Shown: in pieces, positions 1 to 9,402 of the stretch
How positions within the stretch are numbered: position 1 is the stretch's first letter
Layout of the letters: each line of letters begins with the position of its first letter
Assembly: GCA_030041195.1 (NCBI GenBank)
Contig: JASHOI010000319.1
Span: forward strand, 1-30,875
From: Streptosporangiaceae bacterium
Lineage (GTDB): Bacteria > Actinomycetota > Actinomycetes > Streptosporangiales > Streptosporangiaceae
Direction of reading: 5' to 3'
DNA: 30,875 nucleotides
Translations under genes and position numbers: made by a program
The notes under the pieces: generated by a model
The model's input: the letters and a program-made list of their open reading frames with translations, nothing else
The model's database searches: none
What the model was told of the DNA's origin: nothing

Positions 1-2
1 CT

Positions 3-1355
3 CCCCCGCAGCCCGCGCAGGTGGCCGGGGCGCAGGGTCCCGCCGCGGCTCAGGCCCCCGCGCTACCGCAGGCCGCCGATGCGCGGGTCCAGGCTCCCGG
101 TCACGCCGCGGTCGGGTCGCGGGACCAGGTTGCTCCGCAGCCGGAAGCATCGTCGCAGCCGCAGCTGCCGGCGCAGCCCCAGGTTCCCGCCCAGCCCGCG
201 GCCGTGGCCGCGCAGGCCCAGGATGCGCCGCAGGCCCAGCCTTCCGCCGGGGCTCAGCCGCCGGTGCAGGCTCCCGCCCCGGTGCAGCCGCAGGCTCACG
301 CTCAGGATCAGCTCGCCTCCCCGGGCCCCGCCCATGCTCAGCAGCAGGCCCCGGCGCACTCCCAGGTTCCGGCCGCGGCGCAGTCGCAGGACCTTCTCCC
401 GTCCCGGCCCCCGGCGCCGCAGTCGCCCGCACCGCAGGCTCCGGCTCCGCAGGCTCCGGCTCCGCAGGCTCCAGTTCCCCAGGTTCCGGCTCCCCAGGCC
501 CAGGCCGCGCCGCAGCACCTGGCCGCGCCCACACCGCCGCCTGGTTACGGGCCGGTGTCCAACGGACAGTGGCCGCAGGAAGCCGTGTCCAATCCTGGGC
601 GTCAGGGACCGCCCGCGCCGCAGCTGCCGCCCCAGGCGGGCCAGGGAGAGGCGCGGTTCGGTCCCGGCCCGGGCGATTACCGCTCGCCGCAGGCCGGGTC
701 GGCCCAGGACCGGTTTGGCGAGATGCCCGCCCAGCAGCGGTATGACGCCCAGGGGCAGGGCCGGTACGGCGAGCCCCCTGCCCAGGGGCGGTTCGCTGAC
801 AACCCGGCACCGGGCCGGTTCACCGAAGGACCGTCGTCGGCGCGGTTCGCTGAGGGCCCCGGGCAGGGCCGGTACGGCGATGCCCCCGGACCGGGTCAGT
901 ACCCGCCGGCGGTGCCTGGCTCGTTCGGCGCCGGCGGCGCCGGGCAGGGGCCCTACCCACCGCAGTACCCGGCTCTTCAGTCAGGTCAGCACGGGGCATC
1001 GGGCCCGGCGCCCGGATACCCGCCGCAGCCCCAGGAACAGGGCCCCTACAGCGGGCCGCAGTCGGCCGCGCACGCCGCCCTTCCCGCGCCGGTGCCCCAG
1101 CCGATGGCGATGTCCCTGGCGGATGCCGTGCAGGCCGCGCACGCCGAGGGATTCGGTTTCGGCGACGCGGTGGCGCGGGACGCGCCGGCGCTGTGGCTGG
1201 AGGCGGTCCTGGCCCGCAAGCCTCGGATGCCTTCCGATCTCGAGGCCAGGTTGCTGCAGGGCTCGGCGCTGCCGATCGACTCGCTGCTGCACGACGAGGT
1301 CAGGCACTCGCTGCGGCGCGGTTTCTGGGATGCGCTCGAGCGGTCCCGCCGGTAG
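3..1355 (+). CDS. Pro/Gln/Ala-rich low-complexity protein, 5' end outside the window
   Basis: The reading frame is open from the first in-frame codon of the window to a TAG at 1353-1355, so the true start is probably upstream; a GTG at 21 is possible but has no ribosome binding site. The first ~200 visible residues are almost only P, Q, A and V, with PQAPA-type repeats. Residues ~210-300 carry degenerate 10-12-residue units beginning RF or RY followed by G/A-E/D. The last ~80 residues look like a small folded helical domain (from MSLADAVQAAH to ALERSRR). No signal peptide or membrane helix is visible in the part present. Function is not recognised; a disordered scaffold or linker with a C-terminal binding domain is an inference. 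The small TPR-like gene follows 59 bp later on the same strand. Confidence 0.6.
   Translation, partial: PPQPAQVAGAQGPAAAQAPALPQAADARVQAPGHAAVGSRDQVAPQPEASSQPQLPAQPQVPAQPAAVAAQAQDAPQAQPSAGAQPPVQAPAPVQPQAHAQDQLASPGPAHAQQQAPAHSQVPAAAQSQDLLPSRPPAPQSPAPQAPAPQAPAPQAPVPQVPAPQAQAAPQHLAAPTPPPGYGPVSNGQWPQEAVSNPGRQGPPAPQLPPQAGQGEARFGPGPGDYRSPQAGSAQDRFGEMPAQQRYDAQGQGRYGEPPAQGRFADNPAPGRFTEGPSSARFAEGPGQGRYGDAPGPGQYPPAVPGSFGAGGAGQGPYPPQYPALQSGQHGASGPAPGYPPQPQEQGPYSGPQSAAHAALPAPVPQPMAMSLADAVQAAHAEGFGFGDAVARDAPALWLEAVLARKPRMPSDLEARLLQGSALPIDSLLHDEVRHSLRRGFWDALERSRR
434..493 (+). repeat. Four tandem 15-bp units inside the Pro-rich gene
   Basis: The unit GCAGGCTCCGGCTCC occurs at 434-448 and 449-463, then with changes at 464-478 and 479-493. 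It encodes the repeating pentapeptide Q-A-P-A-P and its variants. The length is a multiple of three, so unit gain or loss would keep the frame. Confidence 0.85.
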
Positions 1356-1379
1356 CCCGTTCCTGTGCTCAATGCTGCG

Positions 1380-1407
1380 TTGTAGACCCGCTTCTGCCGG
1401 GTACCTT
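1380..1407 (+). promoter_or_regulatory. Candidate promoter for a leaderless transcript of the TPR-like gene
   Basis: A -35-like TTGTAG (1380-1385) and a -10-like TACCTT (1402-1407) are 16 bp apart. Seven bases separate the -10 from the GTG at 1415, so transcription would start at or next to the start codon. There is no ribosome binding site before this GTG, which fits a leaderless mRNA, common in actinobacteria. Confidence 0.45.
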
Positions 1408-1414
1408 ACGTAAC

Positions 1415-2011
1415 GTGCCTGTTCTGAGCCGCGAGGAATTCGACGCGATCGAGTTCGATGCCGCCGCCAGTGGTGACCACCAGACCGCAGCACGGCGGAT
1501 GAGCAAGCTCGCCGTGATCGGCACTCAGACCGACTCGATGCCGCGTTCTGAGGCGTTCCTGCGGGCCGGTGAGCAGTGGCTGCTCGCTGATGACCCGGCC
1601 GCGGCCGCGAGCGGCTTCCGGCTCGCGATGGCGGACGGCGGGCCGGTCTTCGTGGACCCGCGGGTGCCTCTGGCCCGTGCGCTGTTCCTGATGGGCAAGG
1701 CGGCCGAGGCGCAGTCGCTGCTGGACAAGCTCAAGGCGGAGGGCCGCCGCGACCCGCGGATGTGCGACCTCGTCGCCGAACTGCTGGTCGAGCGCTCCGA
1801 CCTGTCCGGCGCGCTGGACTGGGCGACGGCAGGGGTGGAGCTGTGCCTGGAGCGCAGGCGCGCGGCGCAGTCCGGCCCCGGCGGCGGCGCGACAGATGCC
1901 AGCGACGACGCCGAGGCCGAACTGCGGCTGCTGCTGAGCCTCCGCTACCGCATCCGCAATGACCTGGGGCTTCCCGAGGACAGTTACGACGCGCTGCTCG
2001 ACGACGCCTGA
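1415..2011 (+). CDS. Small TPR-like helical repeat protein
   Basis: A 198-residue soluble protein. It is made of amphipathic helix pairs with TPR-like spacing: residues ~40-75 ([25 protein letters not shown]), ~80-110 ([20 protein letters not shown]) and ~115-145 ([24 protein letters not shown]), then an acidic Gly-rich loop and a final helix pair. Such repeats usually mediate protein contacts; no enzymatic motif is seen. The GTG at 1415 was chosen over upstream in-frame starts because those lie inside the preceding gene and because a -10-like box sits 7 bp upstream. Its last 28 bases overlap the end of convergent clpB. The partner is unknown. Confidence 0.7.
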   Translation: MPVLSREEFDAIEFDAAASGDHQTAARRMSKLAVIGTQTDSMPRSEAFLRAGEQWLLADDPAAAASGFRLAMADGGPVFVDPRVPLARALFLMGKAAEAQSLLDKLKAEGRRDPRMCDLVAELLVERSDLSGALDWATAGVELCLERRRAAQSGPGGGATDASDDAEAELRLLLSLRYRIRNDLGLPEDSYDALLDDA

Positions 2012-4638
2012 GCCGCCACCGACGCGGCATCCGCGGCATCCGCGGGGCGCACCGTGAGGGCGTCGGCAGTCTCGTCAAGATCAACGATCACGGTGTCACC
2101 GTCGATGATCTCGCCGGCCAGCAGCTCGCGGGCCAGCTGGTCGCCGATCGCCGACTGGATCAGCCTGCGCAGCGGCCTGGCCCCGTAGACCGGGTCGAAT
2201 CCGGTCACGGCCAGCCATTCCTTGGCAGCCGGCGTGACCTCGAGAGTCAGCCGGCGGTCAGCCAGCCGCCGGACCAGCCTCGCCACCTGCAGGTCGACGA
2301 TCTCGGTGAGCTCCTCCGTGGACAGTGCGTCGAACAGGATCACATCGTCCAGCCGGTTCAGGAACTCCGGCTTGAACGTGGCCCGCACCACGTTCATCAC
2401 CGCGTCCTTCTTCGCCGCCTCGTCCAGCGCGGTGTCGGCGATGAACTGCGAGCCCAGGTTGGAGGTGAGGATCAGGATCGTGTTGCGGAAGTCGACCGTG
2501 CGGCCCTGGCCGTCGGTGAGGCGCCCGTCATCGAGCACCTGCAGCAGGATGTTGAAGACCTCCTGGTTCGCCTTTTCCACCTCGTCCAGCAGGATCACGC
2601 AGTAGGGACGCCGCCGCACCGCCTCGGTGAGCTGACCGCCCTCCTCGTATCCGACGTAGCCGGGGGGTGCCCCGACGAGCCTGGCCACCGTGTGCCGCTC
2701 GGAGTACTCGCTCATGTCGATGCGGACCATCGCCCGCTCGTCGTCGAACAGGAACTCAGCGAGCGCCTTGGCCAGCTCCGTCTTGCCGACGCCGGTCGGC
2801 CCGAGGAACAGGAACGATCCCGACGGGCGGTCCGGATCGGCGATGCCCGCCCGCGACCTGCGGACAGCGTCGGACACGGCCTGCACCGCGCGGGTCTGGC
2901 CGACCAGCCGCTTGCCAAGCTCGGATTCCATCCGCAGCAGCTTGCCGGTCTCACCTTCGAGCAGCCGGCCGGCGGGTATGCCCGTCCACGAGGCCACCAC
3001 GTCGGCGACGTCGTCGGGGCCGACCTCTTCCTTGACCATCGGCGCGTCGGGCTGCTCCGTTGCCTCGGCGCTCTCGCTCGCCACCGCGTCCGCGATCTCG
3101 CGCTCCAGCGCCGGGATCTCCCCGTAGATCAGCCGCGACGCGGTCGCGTAGTCGGCGTCACGCTGAGCCCGCTCGGCCTCGCCGCGCTTGTCGTCCAGGA
3201 GCTTCTTCAGCTCGCCGACCTTGTTCAGGCCGGCCTTCTCCCGTTCCCAGCGGGCGATGAGCGCCGTCAGCTGCTCCTGGCGGTCGGCGAGGTCGGCGCG
3301 CAGCCGCTCCAGCCGCTCCCGGCTGGCCGCGTCGGCCTCCTTCTCCAGCGCCATCTCTTCCATCTTCATCCGGTCGACGGCGCGCTGCAGTTCGTCGATC
3401 TCCACCGGCCGGGAGTCAATCTCCATCCGGAGCCGGGACGCGGCCTCGTCGACAAGGTCGATGGCCTTGTCCGGGAGGAACCGCGCGGTGATGTACCTGT
3501 CCGACAGCGTCGCGGCCGCGACCAGCGCGGCATCGGAGATCTGCACCTGGTGGTGCGCCTCGTACCGGCCCTTGAGCCCGCGCAGGATCGCGATCGTGTC
3601 CTCCACCGACGGCTCGCCGACGAAGATCTGCTGGAACCGGCGCTCCAGCGCCGGGTCCTTCTCGATCCGCTCGCGGTACTCGTCGAGCGTGGTCGCCCCG
3701 ACCATGCGCAGCTCACCGCGGGCCAGCATGGGCTTGAGCATGTTGCCGGCGTCCATCGCGCCCTCGGCGGCACCGGCGCCCACGACCGTGTGCAGTTCGT
3801 CGATGAACGTGATGACCTGGCCTTCGCTCTCCTTGATCTCGGCCAGGACCGCCTTCAGCCGCTCCTCGAACTCGCCGCGGTACTTGGCGCCGGCCACCAT
3901 CGCGCCCAGGTCCAGCGCGACCACGCGCTTGTTCCTGAGCGACTCGGGCACGTCACCGGCGACGATCCGCTGGGCCAGGCCCTCGACCACGGCGGTCTTG
4001 CCGACCCCGGGCTCGCCAATCAGTACCGGGTTGTTCTTGGTCCGGCGGGACAGCACCTGGATCACTCGCCGGATCTCGGCGTCCCTGCCGATGACCGGGT
4101 CGAGCTTGCCCTCGCGGGCACTCCGGGTCAGGTCGATCCCGTACTTCTCCAGCGCCTGGTAGGTTCCCTCCGGGTCCTGACTGGTGACCCTCGCCGACCC
4201 GCGGACCTTCTCGAACGCGGCAAGCAGCTCATCCGGTCCGGCGCCGGCCTCGCGCAGCACGGTCGCTGCCTGGCCGCCGTCGGTGGCCAGGCCCACCAGG
4301 AGATGCTCGGTGGAGATGAACTCGTCGCCCATCTCGCTGGCGCGCTTCTCCGCGGTGTTCAGCGCGGCGAGCAGCGGCCGCGAGGTCTCCGGCGCGCTCA
4401 GCGTGGACCCGGCGGCTCTCGGCAGCCTGGCCAGCTGCTCGTTGACGGTCTTCAGCACCGCCTCGGGGTCGGCGCCCACGGCCTGCAGCAGCGGGTAAAC
4501 CGTGCCCTCGTTCTTCTGCGCGATCAGCGCGGCCAGCAGATGCAGGCCGTCGACGCTGGGGTTACCGGCCGCGGCAGCGTTCCGGATCGCCTCGGACAGC
4601 GCCTCCTGGCTCTTGCGCGTGAATTTCTCGTTAGCCAT
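1984..4638 (-). CDS. clpB: ATP-dependent disaggregase ClpB
   Basis: A full-length Hsp100 ATPase of 884 residues that extracts polypeptides from aggregates together with DnaK, DnaJ and GrpE in the cytosol. The order is an N-terminal Clp domain (~1-145), a first AAA+ module with Walker A GEPGVGKT at 208-215 (Lys214) and Walker B FIDE, a coiled-coil middle domain (~400-530) that is the hallmark of ClpB over ClpA/ClpC, and a second AAA+ module with Walker A GPTGVGKT at 613-620 (Lys619). The C-terminal tail is Ala/Ser-rich. Its ATG overlaps the hspR stop by 8 bp (4631-4638), so it is translationally coupled and belongs to the dnaK operon. The 3' end overlaps the convergent TPR-like gene by 28 bp. 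Confidence 0.97.
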   Translation of the reverse strand: MANEKFTRKSQEALSEAIRNAAAAGNPSVDGLHLLAALIAQKNEGTVYPLLQAVGADPEAVLKTVNEQLARLPRAAGSTLSAPETSRPLLAALNTAEKRASEMGDEFISTEHLLVGLATDGGQAATVLREAGAGPDELLAAFEKVRGSARVTSQDPEGTYQALEKYGIDLTRSAREGKLDPVIGRDAEIRRVIQVLSRRTKNNPVLIGEPGVGKTAVVEGLAQRIVAGDVPESLRNKRVVALDLGAMVAGAKYRGEFEERLKAVLAEIKESEGQVITFIDELHTVVGAGAAEGAMDAGNMLKPMLARGELRMVGATTLDEYRERIEKDPALERRFQQIFVGEPSVEDTIAILRGLKGRYEAHHQVQISDAALVAAATLSDRYITARFLPDKAIDLVDEAASRLRMEIDSRPVEIDELQRAVDRMKMEEMALEKEADAASRERLERLRADLADRQEQLTALIARWEREKAGLNKVGELKKLLDDKRGEAERAQRDADYATASRLIYGEIPALEREIADAVASESAEATEQPDAPMVKEEVGPDDVADVVASWTGIPAGRLLEGETGKLLRMESELGKRLVGQTRAVQAVSDAVRRSRAGIADPDRPSGSFLFLGPTGVGKTELAKALAEFLFDDERAMVRIDMSEYSERHTVARLVGAPPGYVGYEEGGQLTEAVRRRPYCVILLDEVEKANQEVFNILLQVLDDGRLTDGQGRTVDFRNTILILTSNLGSQFIADTALDEAAKKDAVMNVVRATFKPEFLNRLDDVILFDALSTEELTEIVDLQVARLVRRLADRRLTLEVTPAAKEWLAVTGFDPVYGARPLRRLIQSAIGDQLARELLAGEIIDGDTVIVDLDETADALTVRPADAADAASVAAQASSSSAS

Positions 4639-5149
4639 CGTGTGTTTCTCGCAACTCTGCGGTTCGTCCTAGTGCCGCCGCCGCGGAAGAGCCCTCGCCG
4701 GACCGTGCCGAGCGGACGGGCGGCTGAGCAGTTACTGATACGTCCGAGCGCCGCACCGGGACCAGGTCGGCGCCCTTGTTCCGGCTCCGCAGCAGCCCGG
4801 CAAGCCGGGCTGCCACGGCGCGGGTGGATTCGAGCTCCGCGCGGAGCTGAGCGATCTCGGCGTGCAGCTCGGCGAGCCGTACCCGGTTGCGCTGCTCCTG
4901 GTCCTCGAGCTCGAGGATCCGCTTGATCCCGGAGAGGTTGACGCCCTCTTCCTGAGACAGGCGCTGTACCTCGCGCAGGGCCAGAACGTCACGCAGCGAG
5001 TAACGCCTGCCGCCTCCCGTGGACCGGCCTGGCGATACCAGGCCCAGCCGGTCGTAGGCGCGCAGCGTCTGCGCGTGCAGCCCGGATAGCTGGGCGGCCA
5101 CGGAGATGACATACACGGGCGTGTCATCCGACAGGTCAAACTGGATCAT
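4631..5149 (-). CDS. hspR: Heat-shock repressor HspR (MerR family)
   Basis: A MerR-type DNA-binding protein of 172 residues. The N-terminal winged helix-turn-helix contains [20 protein letters not shown] and the [11 protein letters not shown] wing, followed by a coiled coil (~75-120) and a polar C-terminal tail. In actinobacteria HspR binds HAIR inverted repeats with DnaK as co-repressor; this is known for the family, not shown here. The ATG at 5149 is preferred because AAGGAG lies at 5160-5155, five bases upstream; an in-frame ATG at 5164 would add five residues and overlap that site. The gene lies 74 bp after dnaJ and overlaps clpB by 8 bp. Two matching operators lie upstream of dnaK. Confidence 0.95.
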   Translation of the reverse strand: MIQFDLSDDTPVYVISVAAQLSGLHAQTLRAYDRLGLVSPGRSTGGGRRYSLRDVLALREVQRLSQEEGVNLSGIKRILELEDQEQRNRVRLAELHAEIAQLRAELESTRAVAARLAGLLRSRNKGADLVPVRRSDVSVTAQPPVRSARSGEGSSAAAALGRTAELRETHDG

Positions 5150-5223
5150 GCCATCTCCTTCCATGTGGTCGTCCTCCTCCCGCTGCTTCTCGTCCTCGAC
5201 GCTTGTTCATCGGTTCACGCGGC

Positions 5224-6384
5224 TCACACGGCCTTGGCCCGGCGCAGCAGATCGTCGCGCTGGTCCTCGCCGGGCGACAGCTTCCTGAGCGTCTCCAGCG
5301 CCTCGCGGGCCTCGCCGTCGAGGTCCTTGGGCACCCGGACATCGACCGTGACCAGCAGGTCTCCGTATGTGCTGTCCTGGCGCCGCACGCCCTTGCCGCG
5401 GACCCGGAAGGTGCGCCCGTTGGGCGTGCCCGGCGGGATCCGCAGGCTGACCGGCATGCCGCCGTGCGTGGGCACCTTGATCTCAGCCCCAAGCGCGGCC
5501 TCCGGCAGCGTGATCGGCACGGTAATGGTCAGGTTGTGCCCGGACCTTCCGAAGACCGGATGCGACGCGACGTGCACCCGCACATACAGGTCTCCGGCCG
5601 GCCCGCCGCGCTCGCCCGGGGCGCCCTTGCCCTTGAGCTTGATCCGCTGACCGTCGGCAACCCCGGCCGGGATGCGCGCCTGGATCGTCCTGGTGCTCAT
5701 CGCCCGCCCACTGCCCGAGCAGGTCGGGCACGGGTCGTCAACGACGAGCCCGCGGCCGCGGCAGGTCTTGCAGGGCTCTGAGAACGCGAAGTTCCCCAGG
5801 TTCCTGCTGCCCTGGCCGGTGCCCTCGCAGGTGGGACACACCCTCGGGACGGTGCCGGCCTTGGCCCCTGTGCCCATGCAGTCCTTGCACGGGCCCTCGC
5901 CGGCCAGGCTCAGCGCCACGGTGGAGCCGTTGATCGCGTCGGCGAAGCTGAGCGACGCCTCGGTCTCAACGTCCGCGCCCCGGCGGGGCCGCTGCTGGGT
6001 TGTGCGACCTCCGCCGAACACGCCGCCCAGCAGGTCGCCCAGCCGCCCCCCGGCGCCGCCTCCGCCGCCGGGGGCGTTGCCGAACAGGTCACCAAGATCG
6101 AAGTTGTAACCACCGCCGCCGCCGGAGCCGGGCATCCGGACGCCGCCGCCGAACAGCGAGCGGGCGTCGTCGTACTCCTTGCGCCGCTTCTCGTCCGACA
6201 GGACGTTGTAGGCCTCGGAGATCTCCTTGAAGCGCTCCTCGGCGCCAGCGTCGCCCTTGTTCGCGTCCGGGTGATACTTGCGCGCCAGCTTGCGGTAGGA
6301 CTTCTTGATCTCGTCAGGGCTCGCGCTCTTGGTGACACCGAGGACCTTGTAGTAGTCCTTCTCGAGGAAGTCCTTGGTGCTCAT
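5224..6384 (-). CDS. dnaJ: Co-chaperone DnaJ (Hsp40, type I)
   Basis: A 386-residue type I DnaJ that delivers clients to DnaK and stimulates its ATPase. The J domain covers ~8-75 with the essential HPD at 38-40. A Gly/Phe-rich linker with several GGGGG runs follows (~80-130). The zinc-binding region has four CxxCxGxG modules: [24 protein letters not shown] and CPTCSGSG. Two beta-sandwich client-binding domains complete the protein. An AGGAGG site precedes the ATG. The gene starts 21 bp after grpE ends, as expected for one operon. This is the dnaJ1-type copy linked to dnaK; actinobacteria often have a second copy elsewhere. Confidence 0.97.
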   Translation of the reverse strand: MSTKDFLEKDYYKVLGVTKSASPDEIKKSYRKLARKYHPDANKGDAGAEERFKEISEAYNVLSDEKRRKEYDDARSLFGGGVRMPGSGGGGGYNFDLGDLFGNAPGGGGGAGGRLGDLLGGVFGGGRTTQQRPRRGADVETEASLSFADAINGSTVALSLAGEGPCKDCMGTGAKAGTVPRVCPTCEGTGQGSRNLGNFAFSEPCKTCRGRGLVVDDPCPTCSGSGRAMSTRTIQARIPAGVADGQRIKLKGKGAPGERGGPAGDLYVRVHVASHPVFGRSGHNLTITVPITLPEAALGAEIKVPTHGGMPVSLRIPPGTPNGRTFRVRGKGVRRQDSTYGDLLVTVDVRVPKDLDGEAREALETLRKLSPGEDQRDDLLRRAKAV

Positions 6385-6405
6385 CGGAATCCTCCTCGTC
6401 GGCTC

Positions 6406-7170
6406 TTAGTCGCCACCGCTGGTGTCAGCAGGATGAGCGGAGTGCTGGTAAGTACTTGCGTCGTCGCCGCCGCCTTCGTTTTCATCTGTGTCGCCGGGCT
6501 CGGCAACCGCTACCCGCGCCGGGCGCAGGATCCGGTCACCGACCTTGTAGCCGGGCTGCAGGATGCGGATGCACGTGGTCTCGCTCACGTCCGGCGAGTA
6601 GGAGTGCATCAGCGCCTCGTGCAGGTTCGGGTCGAACGGGTCACCGTCCTCCCCGTAGCTGTTCAGGCCCAGCTTGGCGGCCGCCGCTTCCAGTGACTCG
6701 GCGACCGACTTGAAGCCGCCGGCCAGCTCTCCGTGTTCCCTGGCCCGGCCGATGTCGTCAAGCACGGGCAGCAGCTCGGTGAGCACGTTGGCCAGTGCCT
6801 GCTCGCGAACGGCCATCCGGTCCCGCTCGACCCGCTTGCGGTAGTTCGCATACTCCGCCTGCAGCCGCTGCAGATCCGCCGTTCGCTCGGCGAGCTGTGC
6901 AGTCATCTTCTCCACCTCGGCTCCCCGTTCGGCCTGGTCGGCCGGGTCGGAAGCCGGTCCATTGTTCTGATTGCCCTGGCGGTCGGGGGCCGGCTGGCCT
7001 GGCCTGGACACCGCGTGCCTGCCCGGCCTGGGCTGGGCGGGCCCGCGCTGCGGGCCCGCCTGACCCTGGCCGGACTGCCGGCCGCCGTCGCGTACCTGGC
7101 CAGTGACCGGGTCAATGCGCCGTCGGTCACGGATGACCGGTCCCTGACTCTCCTCGTCGGAAGACCTCAT
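6406..7170 (-). CDS. grpE: Nucleotide exchange factor GrpE
   Basis: GrpE promotes ADP release from DnaK. The 254-residue protein has a long hydrophilic N-terminal extension (~1-85) rich in Gln, Gly, Arg and Pro. A dimerising coiled coil follows (~85-120, with LQRLQAEYANYRKRVERDR), then the four-helix region with LLPVLDDIGRA and the beta-wing with DPNLHEALMHS and KVGDRILRPARVAV. The extension makes it longer than the ~200-residue enterobacterial protein. Its ATG shares one base with the dnaK stop (TGATG), so translation is coupled to dnaK. Confidence 0.96.
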   Translation of the reverse strand: MRSSDEESQGPVIRDRRRIDPVTGQVRDGGRQSGQGQAGPQRGPAQPRPGRHAVSRPGQPAPDRQGNQNNGPASDPADQAERGAEVEKMTAQLAERTADLQRLQAEYANYRKRVERDRMAVREQALANVLTELLPVLDDIGRAREHGELAGGFKSVAESLEAAAAKLGLNSYGEDGDPFDPNLHEALMHSYSPDVSETTCIRILQPGYKVGDRILRPARVAVAEPGDTDENEGGGDDASTYQHSAHPADTSGGD

Positions 7171-9032
7171 CAGGCGGCGCCACCTTCAGCACCGGGCTTG
7201 TCCTCGTCGACGATCTCGGCCTCGACCACGTCGTCGTCGGAGGACTCGTCCTGCTGGCCGCCCGCGCCCTCGGCGCCTGCCGCGCTTGCGGCCTGCTGCG
7301 ACTGGGCGTAGATGGCGGTGCCCATCCTCTGGCTGACCTGCGCCGCGTGCTCGCTGGCGATCCGGATGGCCTCGGTGTCGGTACCCTCCAGGGCCTTCTT
7401 CAGATCGGCGATCGCGGACTCGACCTCGGACTTGACGTCGGCCGGAACCTTGTCAGCGTTCTCGCCGAGGAACTTCTCCGTGGTGTAAGCCAGGCTCTCG
7501 GCGCGGTTGCGGACCTCGGCCTCCTCGCGGCGCTTGCGGTCCTCCTCGGCGTACTTCTCGGCGTCGGCCATCATCCGCTCGATGTCATCCTTGGGCAGCG
7601 CGGAGCCGCCGGAGATCGTGACGGACTGCTGCTTGCCGGTGCCGAGGTCCTTGGCCGAGACGTTCACGATGCCGTTCGCGTCGATGTCGAAGGTGACCTC
7701 GATCTGCGGGATGCCGCGCGGCGCTGGCGCAAGGCCTGCCAGCTCGAACATGCCGAGCTTCTTGTTGTACGCGGCGATCTCGCGCTCGCCCTGGAACACC
7801 TGGATCTGCACGGACGGCTGGTTGTCCTCGGCCGTGGTGAAGATCTCCGACCGCTTGGTCGGGATCGTGGTGTTGCGCTCGATCAGCTTGGTGAAGATGC
7901 CGCCCTTGGTCTCGATGCCCAGCGACAGCGGGGTCACGTCGAGCAGCAGCACGTCCTTGACCTCGCCCTTGAGCACGCCGGCCTGCAGCGAGGCACCAAC
8001 GGCCACGACCTCGTCCGGGTTGACACCCTTGTTCGGCTCCTTGCCGCCGGTCAGGTCCTTGACCAGGTCGACGACGGCGGGCATCCGGGTGGAGCCGCCG
8101 ACCAGCACCACGTGCTGGATGTCGCCGAGGTTGATGCTCGCGTCCTTGATCACCTGCTGGAACGGCGCCTTGCAGCGGTCGAGCAGGTCCGAGGTCATCT
8201 TCTGGAACTCGGCCCGGGTGAGCTTGGTGTCCAGGTGCAGCGGGCCCTGGTCGGAGTGGGTGATGTAGGGCAGGTTGATCTGCGACTCGGTCGAGCTGGA
8301 CAGCTCGATCTTGGTCTTCTCCGCGGTCTCCCGCAGCCGCTGCAGCGCCATCTTGTCCTTGGACAGGTCGATGCCGTAGCTGTTCTTGAAGTCCTTGACC
8401 AGCCAGTCCACGATCCGCTGGTCCCAGTCGTCACCACCGAGGTGGTTGTCGCCGCTGGTGGCCTTGACCTCCACGACGCCCTCGCCAACCTCGAGCAGCG
8501 AGACGTCGAACGTGCCACCGCCCAGGTCGAAGACCAGGATCGTGGCCTCGTTGTCCTTGTCCAGGTGGTAAGCCAGCGCGGCCGAGGTGGGCTCGTTGAT
8601 GATGCGGAGCACGTTCAGGCCCGCGATCTGGCCGGCCTCCTTGGTCGCCTGCCGCTGCGCGTCGCTGAAGTACGCCGGAACGGTGATCACGGCGTCGGTG
8701 ATGGTCTCACCCAGGTACGCCTCGGCGTCCCTCTTCAGCTTCTGCAGGATGAAGGCGCTGATCTGCTGCGCCGTAAACTTCTTGCCGTCGATCGAGACGG
8801 ACCAGTCGGTGCCCATCTGGCGCTTGACCGAGCGGATCGTCCGGTCCACGTTGGTCACGGCCTGCCGCTTGGCGACCTCGCCGACGAGCACTTCGCCGTT
8901 CTTTGCGAAGGCGACCACGGACGGCGTCGTCCGCGAGCCCTCCGCGTTTGCGATGACCGTGGGCTCCCCGCCCTCGAGAACTGCGACGACGGAGTTGGTC
9001 GTTCCCAGGTCAATGCCTACCGCTCGTGCCAT
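7170..9032 (-). CDS. dnaK: Chaperone DnaK (Hsp70)
   Basis: A full-length Hsp70 of 620 residues. The nucleotide-binding domain has the phosphate-1 loop GIDLGTTNS near the start, the phosphate-2 region [12 protein letters not shown] and the adenosine motif [13 protein letters not shown]. The linker [15 protein letters not shown] leads into the substrate-binding domain, and the acidic tail [13 protein letters not shown] is typical of bacterial DnaK. The ATG at 9032 has AAGGA at 9045-9041, eight bases upstream. It is the first gene of dnaK-grpE-dnaJ-hspR-clpB. Besides folding proteins, DnaK is expected to act as co-repressor with HspR at the two HAIR sites just upstream. Confidence 0.99.
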   Translation of the reverse strand: MARAVGIDLGTTNSVVAVLEGGEPTVIANAEGSRTTPSVVAFAKNGEVLVGEVAKRQAVTNVDRTIRSVKRQMGTDWSVSIDGKKFTAQQISAFILQKLKRDAEAYLGETITDAVITVPAYFSDAQRQATKEAGQIAGLNVLRIINEPTSAALAYHLDKDNEATILVFDLGGGTFDVSLLEVGEGVVEVKATSGDNHLGGDDWDQRIVDWLVKDFKNSYGIDLSKDKMALQRLRETAEKTKIELSSSTESQINLPYITHSDQGPLHLDTKLTRAEFQKMTSDLLDRCKAPFQQVIKDASINLGDIQHVVLVGGSTRMPAVVDLVKDLTGGKEPNKGVNPDEVVAVGASLQAGVLKGEVKDVLLLDVTPLSLGIETKGGIFTKLIERNTTIPTKRSEIFTTAEDNQPSVQIQVFQGEREIAAYNKKLGMFELAGLAPAPRGIPQIEVTFDIDANGIVNVSAKDLGTGKQQSVTISGGSALPKDDIERMMADAEKYAEEDRKRREEAEVRNRAESLAYTTEKFLGENADKVPADVKSEVESAIADLKKALEGTDTEAIRIASEHAAQVSQRMGTAIYAQSQQAASAAGAEGAGGQQDESSDDDVVEAEIVDEDKPGAEGGAA

Positions 9033-9063
9033 GAGTTCAGTCCTTGTGTGTTGGTGTTGCTAA

Positions 9064-9084
9064 GTTGAGTCTTGTCGACGCAAG
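9064..9084 (-). promoter_or_regulatory. HAIR operator 2 (HspR site, downstream of the -10)
   Basis: The half-sites GTTGAGT (9064-9070) and ACGCAAG (9078-9084) are separated by exactly 7 bases and match the HspR consensus CTTGAGT-N7-ACTCAAG with two mismatches. The site lies in the dnaK leader and touches the proposed -10, so bound HspR would block initiation. Confidence 0.8.
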
Positions 9085-9111
9085 TTTGCCATGCTGCGGT
9101 CTGCCTGGCAA
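9083..9111 (-). promoter_or_regulatory. Proposed dnaK operon promoter
   Basis: Read on the minus strand, TTGCCA (9111-9106) and CAAACT (9088-9083) are 17 bases apart. The -35 matches the housekeeping consensus at five of six positions; the -10 is weak. The two boxes lie between the HAIR operators, the expected arrangement for a repressed promoter. The start site is inferred only. Confidence 0.45.
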
Positions 9112-9115
9112 ATGA

Positions 9116-9136
9116 CTTGAGCCTACTGGACTCAAC
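9116..9136 (-). promoter_or_regulatory. HAIR operator 1 (HspR site, upstream of the -35)
   Basis: CTTGAGC (9116-9122), 7 bases, then ACTCAAC (9130-9136). It matches the HspR consensus CTTGAGT-N7-ACTCAAG at all but the outermost or innermost base of each half. It lies just upstream of the proposed -35 of dnaK. Confidence 0.88.
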
Positions 9137-9250
9137 TTTGCGGAGGCCCCGAGCATTCCCGGCACGGGAGGGAAGTTTGCCGCGCGGCGCCCGCCGGGGC
9201 TGGGCCGTCACGGCGGCGTTCCCGCATGCGCGCGGATTCCCAGATGGTAA

Positions 9251-9264
9251 GGGGGACGTCCCCC
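9251..9264. other. Perfect 14-bp palindrome GGGGGACGTCCCCC
   Basis: A fully self-complementary 14-bp sequence in the gap between dnaK and the sigma operon, 115 bp upstream of HAIR operator 1. It could be a binding site for a dimeric regulator acting on dnaK, or part of the 3' structure of the sigma operon transcript. No known consensus is recognised. Confidence 0.5.
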
Positions 9265-9296
9265 GGATCATTCCCAGACGACGGCCACCTTGCTCC

Positions 9297-9357
9297 GCAC
9301 CGGCAAGGACCTGCCGGGCTCGCCCCCGGGAGAGCCCGGCAGCCTCGCCGCCGGTGC
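9297..9357 (-). terminator. Nested inverted repeat after the anti-sigma gene
   Basis: The outer arms GCACCGGC (9297-9304) and GCCGGTGC (9350-9357) enclose inner arms GCCGGGCTC (9313-9321) and GAGCCCGGC (9332-9340) with a 10-base loop. It begins 45 bases past the stop of the minus-strand anti-sigma gene. There is no T run, as is usual for actinobacterial hairpin terminators. It would shield the dnaK promoter from read-through. Confidence 0.65.
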
Positions 9358-9402
9358 GCAGCCAGCAAGCGCCGCGGCCTGCGGTGAAAGCGGCGTCGGC
9401 GT

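Noticed and set aside
2692..4926. Long plus-strand open frame opposite clpB
   Set aside because: It mirrors the ClpB codons in a GC-rich genome; the translation is a low-complexity Leu/Arg/Asp/Gly mix with no domain, while the minus strand codes an intact ClpB.
7347..9068. Long plus-strand open frame opposite dnaK
   Set aside because: Antisense shadow of DnaK, rich in Leu, Val, Asp and Gly with no motif; it would also run through the dnaK promoter.
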